DNA of 64,000 nucleotides from Actinoplanes subtropicus (GCF_000721705.1 NZ_JOJL01000025.1:1-64000), one strand, 5' to 3'; counted from the stretch's first letter, positions 8,596-17,619 are shown. Made by a program: numbers and translations. The notes: generated by a model not told the origin, from the letters alone.

Positions 8596-8643
8596 CTACT
8601 CCGCCCGCCCGGCCAGAAACTGGCGCCTACCGATCCCGGCCAT
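8596..8643 (-). other. Out-of-frame Tat signal start of the fucosidase
   Basis: An ATG at 8643 opens MAGIGRRQFLAGRAE and then meets TAG at 8598-8596. RRQFLAG is a textbook twin-arginine motif, and the fucosidase frame immediately continues GGVAAGAVVSSVFGARGAQAASA, a hydrophobic core plus A-x-A cleavage site. A single inserted base in the G/C-rich stretch at about 8600-8612 would join the two into one normal Tat signal peptide. Either a real frameshift or a sequencing error. Confidence 0.75.
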
Positions 8644-8722
8644 GGGATGAATTTATTAACCGTTGATGCCCGTTGCTGTCCAGAAACACCGGGAAGCCCG
8701 GTCAATCCTGCCAGACATGGGA

Positions 8723-8985
8723 TTACCGCGCGCCGCTCGGCCACAGAATCTCGTACTGGCCCTTGCCGCGAACCTTGGCCGCGTACATCGCGCGATCGGG
8801 GCTCGAGGAGCGCGTCACCGTCGAATTCGCCGATCGATCCAACGACGATGCCTACGCTGGCGCCGACCCCTCCCCAACTCGACCGATCGGCATGGACCGG
8901 CCCCGCATGAGGAAGGCCGGAGGTCCCGAGCAGGGAGAACAACGCCTGGTTCTGGGCGATGGACAGGATCTGGCCGTTCGCGCGC
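8723..8985 (-). pseudogene. Remnant of a GGDEF (diguanylate cyclase) gene
   Basis: On the minus strand one frame reads VGASVGIVVGSIGEFDGDALLE and another continues RAMYAAKVRGKGQYEILWPSGAR before a TAA at 8725-8723. Together they are the last ~50 residues of a GGDEF domain (family pattern: ASVGIA...ADALLRRADRAMYAAK..GR..Y). A frameshift separates the halves at about 8785, and the catalytic GGDEF motif and everything before it are absent. The stretch upstream (QILSIAQNQALFSLLGTSG) is not recognisable. Confidence 0.7.
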
Positions 8986-9123
8986 GTGCCGCACCTTCAC
9001 CCTGAACAACCACCGCAGATGCAAACCTCGGCTCTTTCAGGGCCGCGTCAGCCGTGTTTCAGGGGCCGGTGGGACGGTGCGGGTGGTCATTCGGTCCAGA
9101 ACCAGACGGGAGATCCATCCGAA

Positions 9124-9813
9124 ATGAATCGCCTCTCGACAAACCTGCCGCGCGTGTGGCGCGTGCTTGCCGCGGTCGTGGTGGCGGTCGCGGCGTCCGT
9201 GACCCTGCTCGGCGCCGGTCCGGCGCGGGCGGCGGCCGACACGAAGCCGCCGACCGTGCCGACCGGGCTGACCGCGTCCAATGTGTCGTTCACCTTCGCG
9301 ACAGTGACCTGGAACGCCTCGACCGACAACTCGGGCTCGCTCTACTACGAGGTCACGATCAACCAGACGACCGGGCCATACACGCAGATCGTGTCGGACC
9401 CGACGGTGGCGTTCGGCGGGCTGACGGCCGGCCAGACGTACACCGTGTCGGTGCGCGCGGTCGACTTCGCCGGCAACGCCTCGGCGTCCGCGTCGACCCA
9501 GTTCACGACGCTGGCGCGCACCGGTCCGCCGCCCACGGCGCCGGCCAACTTGCGCGGCGTATTCACCAGCGGCGCCCTCACCGGCATCGCCTGGGACGCC
9601 TCGGTCTTCAACGGCCACGTCTCCTACCAGCTCTTCGCCAACGGCACCTGGGCGTGGGCCACGTCGAAGACCAGCGTGACCGTGCGGGAACTCGTCGTCT
9701 CCGAGGGGGTCAAGGCGGGAAACACCTACACCTTCACCGTTCAAGCCATCGGCACCGACAACTACCTCTCCGATCTGAGCGCGCCGGTGACGCTCACGAT
9801 CCCGTCAAGCTGA
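9124..9813 (+). CDS. Secreted protein with two fibronectin type III domains
   Basis: A 229-residue exported protein. The N-terminus has basic residues, a hydrophobic helix (VLAAVVVAVAASVTLLGAG) and an ARAAA cleavage site at about 39. Two FnIII domains follow: residues about 43-130 (PPTVPTGLTASNVSF, TYTVSVRAVDFAGN) and 133-228 (PPTAPANLRGVF, TYTFTVQAIGTDN). No catalytic domain is present; such proteins usually lie on the surface or accompany secreted glycosidases, and the fucosidase is the nearest neighbour. ATG 9124 is the start giving a proper signal peptide; GGGAG lies ~12 bp upstream. A strong terminator follows 10 bp after the stop. Confidence 0.85.
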   Translation: MNRLSTNLPRVWRVLAAVVVAVAASVTLLGAGPARAAADTKPPTVPTGLTASNVSFTFATVTWNASTDNSGSLYYEVTINQTTGPYTQIVSDPTVAFGGLTAGQTYTVSVRAVDFAGNASASASTQFTTLARTGPPPTAPANLRGVFTSGALTGIAWDASVFNGHVSYQLFANGTWAWATSKTSVTVRELVVSEGVKAGNTYTFTVQAIGTDNYLSDLSAPVTLTIPSS

Positions 9814-9823
9814 ACAGCGACGA

Positions 9824-9864
9824 CCGCTTGGCGTTGGAGGCCTGCGACCTCCAGCGCCAAGCGG
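9824..9864 (+). terminator. Terminator hairpin after the FnIII gene
   Basis: CCGCTTGGCGTTGGAGG (9824-9840) pairs with CCTCCAGCGCCAAGCGG (9848-9864), 17 bp with a single G-U pair and a 7-nt loop. The 268 bp from there to the next gene show nothing recognisable. Confidence 0.75.
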
Positions 9865-10132
9865 CGGCCTGGTACCCCACGCCCATGGGGTTCGGGGGCT
9901 CGGGTGGCGTCCTGACCGCCACGGCGACCGAGGGCGGCCGAGATCGGTCCCACTGCGGGGCTCTCGATGAAGGATCTGGCCCGGTCCAGCCGCCGATGGG
10001 CGCGGGAGCCCGCGACGACCGCGGGCCGCGGGCACGCCGGTCGTCTACTCCGGGGACAGAACCTGTAATTGGTGGCCGGCTACAAGCAGGCCGTCGCCGC
10101 CTATGAGGGTGGGGCATTCCTGCGGCGCGCCA

Positions 10133-10414
10133 CTAGAATGGTGCGGGTCCACGGCCTGCCAGCGACATCAGAACCTGAGTGGCGAGGAGCTTGCGCATGC
10201 CCGTGACGGCGACTGTCCCCGCCCGGTCGTAAGGCAGCTCCAACTGAAGCCCTTCGCCTGCGTCGCGAAGGTCTGTCGTGATCTTGTCGGGACGGAACGT
10301 GCCGCTCCAGCCGTCGATCCCTCCGCGCTGGTTGGTGCTGAGCGAGGCCATGCCGGAGATGCATGCGCCGTCGGCCAGGATCAGCTTCGCCGGGCCCGAG
10401 TACGTTGTTGTCAT
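10133..10414 (-). CDS. Small conserved actinobacterial protein, function unknown
   Basis: A 93-residue soluble protein starting MTTTYSGPAKLILADG and ending SLAGRGPAPF, a C-terminus I recognise from small beta-rich actinobacterial hypotheticals but cannot assign to a function. No signal peptide or membrane segment. The ATG at 10414 is preferred over one at 10429 because AAGGAG sits 6 bp upstream of it. It stands alone on the minus strand. Confidence 0.65.
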   Translation of the reverse strand: MTTTYSGPAKLILADGACISGMASLSTNQRGGIDGWSGTFRPDKITTDLRDAGEGLQLELPYDRAGTVAVTGMRKLLATQVLMSLAGRGPAPF

Positions 10415-10749
10415 TGTCATCTCCTTCAAGATGTCGCGCGGTGTGCTCCGGCGTTGGGTTGCCGCACTTCATCGCGAGCGCGAGGCGTCGAGTCGGGTGC
10501 GTGCCGTGCTTACCTGAGCCGCGACCATACGTCCATGCTCCCCCGGGATGGGTGGCGACGACGCGAGTTCGGCCGGTCGCCGATCGAGGCAAAGCACCCG
10601 GGCGCGTCTAGCCATACCCCCGAGGAGGGTCCTGGCCTCGGCCGACCCGACCTTCACGATGCTGCGAAGAACCAGGAGGCACGGCCGGCGCCGAGACGCC
10701 GAAACGACGGCCCGCTGAATCAGTCAGACCGCCGTTCGCGAAGCGTGGA
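10415..10749. other. Intergenic stretch, no gene seen
   Basis: 335 bp between the small protein and cspA. Short open frames on both strands have no recognisable content or ribosome binding sites; it should contain the promoter of the minus-strand gene at 10414 and the end of the cspA transcript. Confidence 0.5.
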
Positions 10750-10953
10750 TCAGAGCGGGCGGATGTTCTCCGCCTGCGGGCCCTTCTGGCCCTGCGTAAT
10801 GTCGAACTCCACCTTCTGGTTCTCGTCGAGGCTGCGGAAGCCGCTCGCCGAGATGGCGGAGAAGTGGGCGAAGACATCGGCGCCGCCGTCGTCCGGGGCG
10901 ATGAAGCCGAAGCCCTTATCCGCGTTGAACCACTTCACGGTACCTGTAGTCAT
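10750..10953 (-). CDS. cspA: Cold shock protein
   Basis: A 67-residue CSD protein that binds single-stranded RNA/DNA through RNP1 (KGFGFIAPD, residues 14-22) and RNP2 (VFAHFSAI, about 27-34). Length and sequence are standard for actinobacterial CspA. AAGGAG lies just upstream of the ATG. More than 150 bp of leader without a gene precede it, as is common for cold-shock mRNAs, though I see no defined thermosensor structure. Confidence 0.93.
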   Translation of the reverse strand: MTTGTVKWFNADKGFGFIAPDDGGADVFAHFSAISASGFRSLDENQKVEFDITQGQKGPQAENIRPL

Positions 10954-11046
10954 GTCTGCTCCTTAGCAGGCTGTTAGAGACCGCACTGTGCGAACCCCTA
11001 CGCCGCCGCGTTGATCACCCGCGCCGAAACGACACGAAAACGAAAA

Positions 11047-11084
11047 AGCGCCGGACGGGTTTCGGATGAGACCCATCAGGCGCT
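11047..11084 (-). terminator. Rho-independent terminator (minus strand)
   Basis: AGCGCC (11047-11052) pairs with GGCGCT (11079-11084) and an inner GGGTTTC/GAGACCC stem adds stability. Reading along the minus strand the hairpin is followed by TTTTCGTTTTCG, an unusually U-rich tail for this genome. It ends the transcript of the gene at 11168-11392 and insulates cspA. Confidence 0.7.
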
Positions 11085-11167
11085 GAAAACGTCTACGGAA
11101 ATCAAAACTGCAACTGGGTCACCATAGCACGGAATCGGTCTCCCGCCAGCCGATGTGCGCGGCCGCG

Positions 11168-11392
11168 TCACAGCACAGCGCCACGAGGCGCCACCTCGAT
11201 CGCCGCGATGCCCCTGCCGTAGAGCACCACGAGACGATCACCGTGCCTGGCGCGCAGCACCCCCGACTCCTGCGCCAGCGTCGAGATCACATGCTCCACA
11301 AGCTCGGCCGGGTCGGAGACGTCGGGACTGTCGTATGTGATGTCCATGCGGTCGCCGCTGATGAGCCGGACGCGTAGCACCGTGGTCGCCAT
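11168..11392 (-). CDS. Small conserved protein, function unknown
   Basis: A 74-residue protein starting MATTVLRVRLISGDRMDITYDSPD, with a predicted small alpha/beta fold (strand-rich start, AELVEHVISTLAQ helix, RLVVLYGRGIAAIEVAP strands). No motif known to me. A hairpin terminator with a U-rich tail follows at 11047-11084. No obvious operon partner; coding is supported by GC-rich third positions and by the placement of the terminator. Confidence 0.6.
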   Translation of the reverse strand: MATTVLRVRLISGDRMDITYDSPDVSDPAELVEHVISTLAQESGVLRARHGDRLVVLYGRGIAAIEVAPRGAVL

Positions 11393-11576
11393 GTCGTAGA
11401 CGCTAGTCGCGTGAGACCGTCCGAAGGTGCCCCACCGCGCGGGTGAACAGTAGTGCCGCCCGCACCACAGGATCGGGCAGCCGCGATAGCGCCGCGTATT
11501 CGGCAGCCGGCCCGTGCGCCGTCACCACCGCGGGCTCCGGCGCGAAGCGGGGATCCGAAGACCAGAAAATCTACGT

Positions 11577-11601
11577 GGGCCCCGGTGCTTCACCGGGGCC
11601 C
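11577..11601. terminator. Perfect 11-bp hairpin
   Basis: GGGCCCCGGTG - CTT - CACCGGGGCCC, in the 370-bp gap between the minus-strand gene ending its promoter near 11393 and the plus-strand gene at 11763. It may terminate a transcript from either side; the rest of the gap shows nothing. Confidence 0.5.
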
Positions 11602-11762
11602 TCGTTCGTGCAGGCGGCATGGGCCAACCCGACCCATCACGACTCCGGGAGCGACCGCCGAGACGTCTCCCAACCGCCACCCGGTCCCGGCCTTCGCAGG
11701 CAGGGACCGCTGTCGTTGGTGGCCGCGGTGTCCCAGCCGGACGGCCCGGGTGGTGAGGTGGG

Positions 11763-12101
11763 ATGAGATGGACGACGAAAAACGCGGTCACCGCCCGCGA
11801 CACAACCGTCGTGGTGCACAGTGAATCCGTGCCCAACGATCACCTCACCGCCGAGATGGCCGCGTCGCTGGAGCGGCTGCGGACGGTCAGCGATGAGCAC
11901 CAGGCCGACCGGGAACAGCAGCAACCCACCGCCAGTCCGCTCGACGCCGCACCCGGTCCAGGTGAGGCATTGGACTGGCGCGCCGAGGCCGCCGACCGCC
12001 GCGACGAAACACAAGCGCGGCGGGAATCCATGCTCGACGAGCGAGAAGCGGCCCTTGAGCAGCGGGCACACCTGCTCGACAGACGAGAGAACGAAGACTG
12101 A
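11763..12101 (+). CDS. Small charged helical protein, hypothetical
   Basis: A 112-residue frame whose second half is highly charged and helical (ALDWRAEAADRRDETQARRESMLDEREAALEQRAHLLDRRE), compatible with a coiled coil. GTG at about 11829 (then PNDHLTAEMAASLERL) may be the true start, since the first 22 residues are of low quality and the ATG at 11763 lacks a clear ribosome binding site. No family recognised. The 380 bp after it hold no convincing gene. Confidence 0.5.
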   Translation: MRWTTKNAVTARDTTVVVHSESVPNDHLTAEMAASLERLRTVSDEHQADREQQQPTASPLDAAPGPGEALDWRAEAADRRDETQARRESMLDEREAALEQRAHLLDRRENED

Positions 12102-12480
12102 CACGAAGCCCGTCGTCCCGTCTCCGCCCTCCACGGAACTGATCGACCCGCGCCGCTCGACCGCGGCCACCGCCGCTGCTCCCGTAGCCAGCTACACCTG
12201 GCCGACCGCGCCCACCAACCCCGCACCACCCACCGACCAGCTTCCTGACCCCGCGACGACGCCTTAGCGTCACAGACCGCCACGGGGTCCTGCCTTTCCA
12301 GACAGGGACCGTTTGCGGTTGCAGTCCGATGGCGTCCCGGACAGGGCTGGACGCCGCTTGGTCCTCGACGCTGCACGCAGCCGCCGCGTGTCCTTCCCGG
12401 CGGGGCTGGCCGGCTGCGCCGGGCCGGCATTTCGCCGTCCCGGGCCCGGCCATGGCGAGCACGGAGACCCGGCTGATCTT

Positions 12481-12837
12481 CGCGTCCATGGCCGCGCCGA
12501 GGCCGGACACGCAGTACCTGCTCAACACCTCAAGCCACCGGACCGGCAGATGTCCGCGATCGGGATCGCCGATCAGGACCAGCGCGCCGCGGGGCTGCGC
12601 ACGCTGCAGGAAGCCCTGCATTCGCGCGGCCAGGTCGGTCGCCACGGCCACGAGTGCATACGGGCCGATGTCGTTCGCGGTCACCGCGGAGGCGCCCGCT
12701 TTGGCTGCGGCGATGGCGGCCACTCCGCGGCCGGTGGCCACATCGAGAACGCGCCGATCAGCCACGACCCTCGGGTGATCCAGCACATACCGGGCCAACG
12801 CTTGACCGCCGGCCCCAGGCGTTGGCCCAGAATCACA
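12481..12837 (-). pseudogene. Remnant of a METTL20/Nnt1-like SAM methyltransferase
   Basis: Minus-strand frame reading GGQALARYVLDHP, then RRVLDVATGRGVAAIAAAKAGASAVTANDI (motif I, with D-V-A-T-G-R-G in place of D-L-G-S-G-S-G) and, directly after PYALVAVATD, the C-terminal family segment LQRAQPRGALVLIGDPDRGHLPVRWLEVLSRY. In the family (ETFB lysine methyltransferase/predicted nicotinamide methyltransferase group, ~220 residues) some 60 residues lie between these blocks. The N-terminal ~60 residues are also missing (in-frame TGA at about 12838), and there is no start codon in place. Hence N-terminally and internally deleted. Confidence 0.65.
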
Positions 12838-13467
12838 TCAATGATCTGCTTGACAGTACGTAAGCGCGGGTCAGCGGCGGCGGAACCCCGTCCGCTACCG
12901 CCGGACCACGAAGGATGACATCGTCCACGCCGGCACCACCGGAGCGTGCCCGGCAAGGCCGTGATCAGCAGAAGAGGCCGAGGCGAGTCTCGCCTTGTCG
13001 AGCACGACGGTGATGACCGCTTCTCCAGATCGTCGCCGACAACCTTCACGGACGGAGGCATGGCCTTGACTCGGTGTAACGGCGTAGCGTCACTCCAGGC
13101 TTGACTGTACGAGCGCGTCGCCAGATGCCGCGGCGGTCATTCCTCCCATCGCCGTGAGGGTCGCATGAAAAGATCGTCGACGGCGGCCGGAACTGGCCCT
13201 CTGGAATCTGCGCGACGAAAGGGGGTCGGTTTTCAGGCTTCTTGACAAAGATCGCTCGGGAAGCAGGAAAGCGCCTGCTGCGCTCGCCCACTACTTTCGA
13301 ACTCTTCCCGGGCGAGCGAACTACCTGACCCGCCTGAGTACCTGTTCGGAACATACTCTCTTGCTTCGATCCGGTTCGACCTGGCTCGCTACTGACGAGC
13401 TGGTCGAGCCGCAAAGCCGGACCGACGTCCGGCAATATCTATACGTTCATGGAAAGGGCGTCTGCTC
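12838..13467. other. Intergenic stretch, no gene seen
   Basis: About 630 bp, slightly less GC-rich than the surroundings at 13200-13400. Short frames on both strands show no recognisable protein, repeat or RNA. It should contain the promoter for the small gene at 13468. Confidence 0.5.
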
Positions 13468-13680
13468 GTGCGCTATCTCAGCGATGTCAATCTCCGCGCC
13501 GTGCTGGCGGTCCTCATCAGCCGTGCCGGCGGAACAGTCGAAATCGCGAACGCCGAACTCTACGACGCGATGTTGCCCGACCAGGGACGCACCGAGACGT
13601 TCCTCGTCGAAGAGACCTCCGCCGGCCTCCGCCTGTCGCTCGTACCCCAGACCGGGGAGAACACCCGGAGCAAAGAGTAG
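13468..13680 (+). CDS. Small conserved protein, function unknown
   Basis: A 70-residue protein beginning with GTG (MRYLSDVNLRAVLAVLISRAGG) with GGAAAGGG 9 bp upstream. Pattern: an N-terminal helix followed by beta strands (TVEIANAELYDAM, TFLVEETSAGLRLSLVPQ). It resembles small actinobacterial proteins of unknown role found beside stress or nitroreductase genes. The truncated nitroreductase follows 11 bp after the stop, suggesting a former two-gene unit. Confidence 0.65.
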   Translation: MRYLSDVNLRAVLAVLISRAGGTVEIANAELYDAMLPDQGRTETFLVEETSAGLRLSLVPQTGENTRSKE

Positions 13681-13691
13681 GGGGCTGACCG

Positions 13692-14216
13692 ATGGCTTCG
13701 TCATCGGTGTCGGCAGCAGCCGGCGCCCGCGGCCTCCGCGGCCACGGCCACGTGCGCCTCGGAGTGCTACGTCCTGATCAGATCCTCGGGCTCGCGGTGG
13801 TGGCCGCTCATGCCCGCGACCACGACCCGGCCGACACGCAGTGGCACGCCGAGCTGATGTTGTGGACCGGCGCGGGCCGCATCGTCGGCGCCGTCGACGG
13901 CCTGCGACTGCCCATCGCCCACGGTGACCACGACCGGGCCGCAACATTTGCGGTGCTGCACGGCCCCCGCGATGAGACTCTGGACTGGTTGCATGCCGGC
14001 GAAGCCCTCTCGGCCGGCTCGCTGGTCGCCGCCGAACTCGGAGTGTCAGTGCTACCGTTCAGCGCACCGATACCGCACGCCGAAGCCCGCAGCTCCCTAC
14101 GAACTGTGGTGCCCGAGTTGGCCCATCTTTACCTGATGATCCGTCTGGGGCGCCATGCCACCGGAGCGGTCGCACCGCGCACCACGCGACGCCCGGTCGC
14201 CAAGCTGATCGAGTGA
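13692..14216 (+). CDS. Acg-type nitroreductase, truncated (C-terminal half)
   Basis: A 174-residue protein that matches only the second half of the Acg family of FMN-binding nitroreductase-like proteins (~320-330 residues, dormancy/redox stress associated in mycobacteria and streptomycetes). The signature AVLHGPRDETLDWLHAGEALSAGSLVAAELGVSVLPFSAPI is intact, as is PELAHLYLMIRLGRH. The N-terminal nitroreductase subdomain is absent, and the linker before HGDHDRAATFAVLHG is shorter than usual. It cannot form a complete FMN site alone, so it is likely non-functional or a relic; the frame is nevertheless open. Confidence 0.7.
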   Translation: MASSSVSAAAGARGLRGHGHVRLGVLRPDQILGLAVVAAHARDHDPADTQWHAELMLWTGAGRIVGAVDGLRLPIAHGDHDRAATFAVLHGPRDETLDWLHAGEALSAGSLVAAELGVSVLPFSAPIPHAEARSSLRTVVPELAHLYLMIRLGRHATGAVAPRTTRRPVAKLIE

Positions 14217-14700
14217 GATCAGGCTGACGGCCCGGCTCGGCGAGACGGCGAGGACGGCTCAGACACACGCGCCATCGGCACGTTCGTGATCCACCGCCCC
14301 CTGCATGAGTTCAACGCACCCTGCTCGCGCCCTTCTCGGCGATCGCGACGTCCGGCTTCCACAGCCTCGCGGAGAATCAGCGGTCGAATTCGATATCGAG
14401 CAGGGCAACAATCGCCTGTAGGCGACGAGCATCCCGCCGTTTTGGAAATGTGGCCCGGCGTCTGCTCGCAGGAGTCGCCGGGCATGGTGGCGGCAGAGTC
14501 TCTGGGCAGCTGCGTTATCCGCCGAGAACGGCCGCCCGGCCTGGCGGCCTACCTGACCAGTGCCCAAGCGGGGCCGCCGGCGGACTCGTCCGTTGCCGGC
14601 GGACGTGCGCGCCGGCCAAGTAGCGGGCCTTGCGGCGCATCCCTCGCCCTGGGCAGTGCGGTAGCCGGCGGCTTCCGCGGTGAGCAGGCGGCGGGCGGCG
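14217..14700. other. Intergenic stretch, no gene seen
   Basis: About 480 bp between the truncated nitroreductase and the convergent MFS gene. Frames on both strands carry no recognisable domain; likely decayed DNA. Confidence 0.5.
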
Positions 14701-16170
14701 CTAACCCGGGCCGGCACGGTGAGTCGGCGGAAGGCGGATGAGTGTGATCGCGGCAAGGAGTGCAGCGGTGGCACACACCGACCATACGATCATGTATCCG
14801 GAGAGGGGTGCGTGTCCGGCGGCGGGGTCGTCGAGGGAACCGGTGGCGGTCAGCGCGATCGCGAAGATCGATGATGCGATCGCGCCGCCGACGGTTTTCG
14901 TGGCGTTCGTCATCCCGGTTGCCAGGCCGGTTGCGGCGGGCGGTGCGCCGGCGGCGGCCGAGGCCGGCAGCGCGGCGACCAGGGCGCCCGAGCCGATCCC
15001 GGCGATCACCATATTGATCACGGCTTGCAGCGGGGTGGCGTGGAACGGCAACCAGAGTGCGTAGCCGACGGCGACGAGCAGGCAGTACAGGACGTACGCC
15101 GCGCGGGTGCCCAGCAGCCGCGAGACCGCAGGGAGGGTGAACGCCCCGATCGCCAGGCTGATGACATATACGCCGATGAGCGCGGAGACGAATGACGCGT
15201 CGGCACCGAGCCCGTATCCGGCAGTGTCCGGATCGGTCCGCGCGAACGTGGACAGCGGGATCTGCGCCCCGAGCACCGACATGCCGAAAAGAAACGCGGT
15301 CAACTGCACCGGCCACTGCGTGGGCAAGGCGAGCAGGCGCACGTCGACGAACGGGTGCCGGCGCCCGGCCTCGAATCGGGTGAACACGACGAGCGCGGCG
15401 AGGCCGAGGACGATCAGGCCCCAGGCCAGGATGCTCGCCGGGCCTTGCAGGCGGATGGTGATGAGCCCGGCCATGACGAGGCCGAGGGTGAGGGTCAGTA
15501 GGCAGAATCCGGGCAGGTCGGGGTCGGTCATTCCGTGGCCTGGCACATGCTCGATGCCGCCGGCGACGAGGACCAGCACGAGCGTGACAGCGATCGCGGG
15601 CAGCGCGAGGACGACCGACATGGACGTGGACCCGACGAGCGCACCGCTGGTCAGCGCGCCGACGATCACGGCGAGTTCGAGGGCGCCGACAAGGATTGCC
15701 GCCGCGTTGCGGGTGAGCGCGTGCTGGCGTGGGCTGCCGGCCGTACGCCGGTAAATGATCGAGATTTCCATCGGCAGCCAGACGACGTACGCGCCCTGCA
15801 GCGCGAAGCCGATGAGGAAGGTCACGAAGGTGGGCGAGAACACCAAAATCCACGAGCCGAGCGCTGTGACGGCTGTCGAGGCGACGAGCACGCGCTTGTG
15901 CCCGGCCATGTCGCCGAGCCTGGCCATCGGCGGCACGGCGAGCGCCGCCACGATCAGCTGCGCGGCCTCGAACCAGTTGACGTCGGCGTCGCTCATCGCG
16001 AGGTGACCGGCGATGTCTTTCCAGATCGGGGTGTAGTAGCCCTGCAGGATGCCGCTGGCTACCTCTACGCAGACGAGGAACCCGACAATGCGCACGAGTC
16101 CCGGTACACGGGAACTCGCGGGCGCGCCGCCGAGGGCGATGGGGTCGCTGATCGACTCGGGTTGGCCCAT
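14701..16170 (-). CDS. MFS transporter (drug:H+ antiporter-like)
   Basis: A 489-residue integral membrane protein of the major facilitator superfamily. It has the 14-helix DHA2 look: first helix GFLVCVEVASGILQGYYTPIW, motif A-like MARLGDMAGHKRVLV after helix 2, motif C-like segment around ELAVIVGALTSGALVG, and a final helix before PPTHRAGPG. Predicted to export a small molecule; substrate unknown. The ATG at 16170 has GGAG 6 bp upstream. It lies 27 bp downstream of the M20 peptidase on the same strand, so the two are probably co-transcribed (peptidase first). Confidence 0.85.
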   Translation of the reverse strand: MGQPESISDPIALGGAPASSRVPGLVRIVGFLVCVEVASGILQGYYTPIWKDIAGHLAMSDADVNWFEAAQLIVAALAVPPMARLGDMAGHKRVLVASTAVTALGSWILVFSPTFVTFLIGFALQGAYVVWLPMEISIIYRRTAGSPRQHALTRNAAAILVGALELAVIVGALTSGALVGSTSMSVVLALPAIAVTLVLVLVAGGIEHVPGHGMTDPDLPGFCLLTLTLGLVMAGLITIRLQGPASILAWGLIVLGLAALVVFTRFEAGRRHPFVDVRLLALPTQWPVQLTAFLFGMSVLGAQIPLSTFARTDPDTAGYGLGADASFVSALIGVYVISLAIGAFTLPAVSRLLGTRAAYVLYCLLVAVGYALWLPFHATPLQAVINMVIAGIGSGALVAALPASAAAGAPPAATGLATGMTNATKTVGGAIASSIFAIALTATGSLDDPAAGHAPLSGYMIVWSVCATAALLAAITLIRLPPTHRAGPG

Positions 16171-16197
16171 CGCCGGCTCCTCTCCAACAACGCGTGT

Positions 16198-17565
16198 TCA
16201 GGCGAGATTCTGGAGCAGACGCCGGTACCACGTCACCCCGTCGTGAAAGTCCTTGACGCCCACGCGTTCATCGTAGGAATGGATCGCGGCGCGTTGATCC
16301 TTCGACATCCGCAGCGGCGCGAAACGGTAGATGCGCGGGCAGATCGGGGTGAAGTGCCGGGAGTCGGTCGCGGCCATCATGATGTAGGGAACCGTGACAG
16401 CCTCGGGGAACACCGTGCCGACGGTCGTCTCCAGCAGCCGGAAGGCGTCGTCGTCGATCGGGGAGAGTGGGCACGGTTCATTGTGGTCGACGACCTCGAA
16501 GGTCACTTGATCGTCGGCGACGGCTCGGCGCATGCGCATCAGGACGTCGTCCACGCTGTCGCCGACCATGACCCGGACGTTGACCCCGGCCACTGCGGCC
16601 GTCGCCACGACGTTGAGGGCAGGGGAGCCCGACAGCGTCGTGGCCACCGCGGTCGTGCGGGTCATCGATGACACTTCCGGCCCAAGCCTGCCGAGGACGC
16701 TCGCCAGCAGCGGGCGCAGCCGCCCGGCATGCTTCACCAGCGGGCGCACGATCACCGGGGCGTACGGCGTGAGCCGGCGGAAGAACTCCACCGTGGCGTC
16801 CGGCACGTACCCGGGGTGCTTGATCGCGTCGATCCTGGTGACCGCTCTGGCCAGGCGTGCGGTCGGGCCCAGCCGGGCGGGTACCGAGGCGTGGCCGCCG
16901 CGGCCCTCGACGCGCAGCTCGACATTTGTCACGCCCTTCTCGGCGACACCGATGACTGCCAGCGGCACGGCGATGCCGGGGACCACGCCCGACGCGACCG
17001 CGCCGCCTTCGTCGAGCACGAACCACGGTTCAACGCCGCGCCGGCGCAGTTCTTCGACGGCCGCCAAGGCCGAGCCGCCGCTGACCTCCTCGTCGCAGCC
17101 GAAGAAGAGCCAGACGTCCTGGGCTGGGGTGAAACCGGCGGCGAGCAGGCTCTCGACCGCTGCGCACACCGCGACGAGCGGGCCCTTGTCGTCGAGGGTG
17201 CCACGGCCCCAGACGTAGCCGTCGACGAGCTCGGCGCCGAACGGATCATGTTGCCACGGGTCGCCCGGCTCGACCGGCACGACGTCCTGATGGGCCATGA
17301 GCACGACCGGCCGGTGAGCGCCGTTGTTCGAGAGGCCGGCCCAGCGGAAGAGCAGACCGGCCGAGCCGACACGGGTCAGCTCGAGGTGCTCGTGCAGCAG
17401 GGGAAACCGCGTCCGTAGCTCGGTGTGGAAGCGTTCGAAGACGCCCTCTTCGACGTCCTCGGCCTGCCGGCGGCTCACGGTGGGGATCCGCACCAGCGCG
17501 CGCAACGCATCGAGCGCGGCGTCCTCCGCCGCGTCGGGGGACGCGGCACCCGCGGAATCCAGCAC
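16198..17565 (-). CDS. M20-family metallopeptidase (carboxypeptidase/PM20D1-like)
   Basis: A 455-residue zinc hydrolase. The metal-binding landmarks are present: HQDVVPVEPG (first ligand His and Asp), GRGTLDDKGPLVAV (bridging Asp), FGCDEEVSGGS (catalytic Glu pair), the dimerisation domain starting GVTNVELRVEGRGGHASVP, and a late DSRHFTPICPRIYRF ligand His. The insert between first motifs and length match the CPS1/PM20D1 group that cleaves or makes N-acyl amino acids or C-terminal peptide bonds. Starts with GTG at 17565. The exporter gene downstream could remove a product; inference only. Confidence 0.88.
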   Translation of the reverse strand: MLDSAGAASPDAAEDAALDALRALVRIPTVSRRQAEDVEEGVFERFHTELRTRFPLLHEHLELTRVGSAGLLFRWAGLSNNGAHRPVVLMAHQDVVPVEPGDPWQHDPFGAELVDGYVWGRGTLDDKGPLVAVCAAVESLLAAGFTPAQDVWLFFGCDEEVSGGSALAAVEELRRRGVEPWFVLDEGGAVASGVVPGIAVPLAVIGVAEKGVTNVELRVEGRGGHASVPARLGPTARLARAVTRIDAIKHPGYVPDATVEFFRRLTPYAPVIVRPLVKHAGRLRPLLASVLGRLGPEVSSMTRTTAVATTLSGSPALNVVATAAVAGVNVRVMVGDSVDDVLMRMRRAVADDQVTFEVVDHNEPCPLSPIDDDAFRLLETTVGTVFPEAVTVPYIMMAATDSRHFTPICPRIYRFAPLRMSKDQRAAIHSYDERVGVKDFHDGVTWYRRLLQNLA

Positions 17566-17619
17566 GCGATGACCTTACCGGGCGAGGCGCCGACGTCGTT
17601 GTCCCGGCGGTGTTGATGC

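Noticed and set aside
5252..8650. Very long plus-strand open frame across the aldehyde dehydrogenase and fucosidase
   Set aside because: Arg/Gly/Pro-rich off-frame translation of two well supported genes; an effect of high GC.
14217..14700. Open frames between the Acg remnant and the MFS gene
   Set aside because: No domain, start context or consistent codon bias on either strand.
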